Positions 50,206-50,451 of a DNA stretch of 50,451 bases are shown here, in pieces. Numbering within the stretch: the stretch's first letter is position 1; every line of letters begins with the position of its first letter. The stretch comes from Bhargavaea sp. CC-171006. GTDB lineage: Bacteria > Bacillota > Bacilli > Bacillales_A > Planococcaceae. The position numbers and the translations under genes are program-made. The notes beneath the pieces were generated by a model. That model saw only the letters and a program-made list of their open reading frames with translations. It did not search any database and was not told the DNA's origin. Location: positions 1 to 50,451 of the forward strand of contig NZ_QUZH01000005.1 of NCBI RefSeq assembly GCF_009761675.1, in the 5' to 3' direction.

Positions 50206-50400
50206 TTGGGACAGTTCTTTTTCGGCGCCAAGGTCGTGGACGGACGTCCTGCCTATCCGCATCACCATGAAAAGTTTGACTTCCATGAGCCGGCTCTTGC
50301 GATGGCCGCACGGATCTTCGCAGGGATTTTCGTTGAAGCTCAGAAACAGAACTGCAAAAAGGCAAAAAGGTTGTGCGCGGAGCACAACCTCAGACTGTAG
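50206..50400 (+). pseudogene. 3' fragment of an M20-type amidohydrolase gene
   Basis: Immediately after the SDR stop an open frame encodes about 64 residues, beginning around GQFFFGAKVVDGRPAYP. It contains HHHEKFDFHEPALAMAARIF, the characteristic C-terminal metal-site motif of M20 amidohydrolases (typically YPHHHPKFDxDE). There is no ribosome binding site and no room for the rest of the enzyme. The last about 15 codons run through the lysine-rich spacer and hairpin into the terminal repeat. It is best read as the tail of a deleted gene. A short real protein is less likely. Confidence 0.55.
50368..50390 (+). terminator. Hairpin directly before the right terminal repeat
   Basis: Perfect 9-bp stem AGGTTGTGC/GCACAACCT with a 5-base loop, joined directly to the 57-bp element. 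Confidence 0.65.
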
Positions 50401-50447
50401 ACAAAGTGAGTGAACTACTCCTTGGTCTGCAGTTTTTTCTATTCCTG
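50391..50447 (+). repeat. 57-bp terminator-like repeat, right copy
   Basis: Exact reverse complement of 1-57. On the plus strand it forms the hairpin described for the left copy and ends in TTTTTTCTATTCC, downstream of the SDR gene and amidohydrolase fragment. With the preceding 9-bp hairpin it makes the same two-hairpin arrangement as the left end. Confidence 0.85.
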
Positions 50448-50451
50448 AAAA

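Noticed and set aside
1-50451. Prophage, integrative element or insertion sequence
   Set aside because: No transposase, integrase, phage structural or conjugation gene is present, and base composition and gene style look uniform by eye.

Overview
This 50.4-kb window is chromosomal DNA of a low-to-mid-GC Gram-positive of the order Bacillales, most likely Planococcaceae. That placement is inferred from recognisable Bacillales proteins (topB, kbl, the SE1832-type coiled-coil protein, an AtoE-type transporter, a Bacillus-type lysine 6-dehydrogenase), strong AGGAGG-type ribosome binding sites, many TTG starts and intrinsic terminators after most genes. By eye it is GC-richer than Bacillus subtilis. 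The genus is not proven. There is one tRNA (Ala-GGC). I see no rRNA, transposase, integrase, phage gene or CRISPR array.

Layout. 0.1-6.2 kb: a threonine-degradation pair split by two small genes (SDR threonine dehydrogenase; glycine C-acetyltransferase), an SMR efflux pair, a P-loop ATPase with a dead first Walker A, and a YczE-type membrane protein. 6.2-16.5 kb: ybaK, topB, a CPA1 antiporter, a SpsG-like protein, a PLD-type enzyme, an ECF sigma factor and a CNNM/CorC protein. Two repeat regions interrupt this stretch: a 20-bp tandem array near 9.1 kb and a structured element near 15.0 kb. 16.6-24.8 kb: an M20 dipeptidase, a nitroreductase, a PlsY-like protein, DegV, an amidase-domain protein, tRNA-Ala, a DUF2804 protein, GDPD, a YusW-like lipoprotein and a membrane acyltransferase.

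24.8-32.5 kb: a non-coding segment with 42-bp repeats and a palindromic element, then a heterodimeric ABC exporter. Divergent from the exporter is a YtrA-type gntR operon (repressor, ATPase, permease, membrane protein with an exported domain) with a palindromic operator at its own promoter. A DMT-family transporter follows. 32.7-39.4 kb: a PAS-GGDEF-EAL protein, a split ThrE-type exporter, a secreted beta-propeller protein and a short-chain fatty acid transporter.

39.5-43.5 kb: a catabolic operon of aldehyde dehydrogenase, lysine 6-dehydrogenase and acyl-CoA dehydrogenase, preceded by a consensus cre site. This suggests carbon-catabolite-repressed lysine use through 2-aminoadipate. 43.6-50.4 kb: a DHA2 MFS pump divergent from its TetR regulator, an AIM24-family protein, an orphan AbrB-fold protein, a SEC-C zinc protein, then a UPF0158-SDR stress pair behind a SigB-like promoter, and a 3' fragment of an M20 amidohydrolase.

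The two window ends carry the same 57-bp sequence in inverted orientation. Each copy is placed as a terminator for the adjacent gene, so this looks like a dispersed terminator-like repeat, possibly the repeat at which an assembly broke. Start codons below were chosen by Shine-Dalgarno spacing; many differ from the longest possible reading frame.
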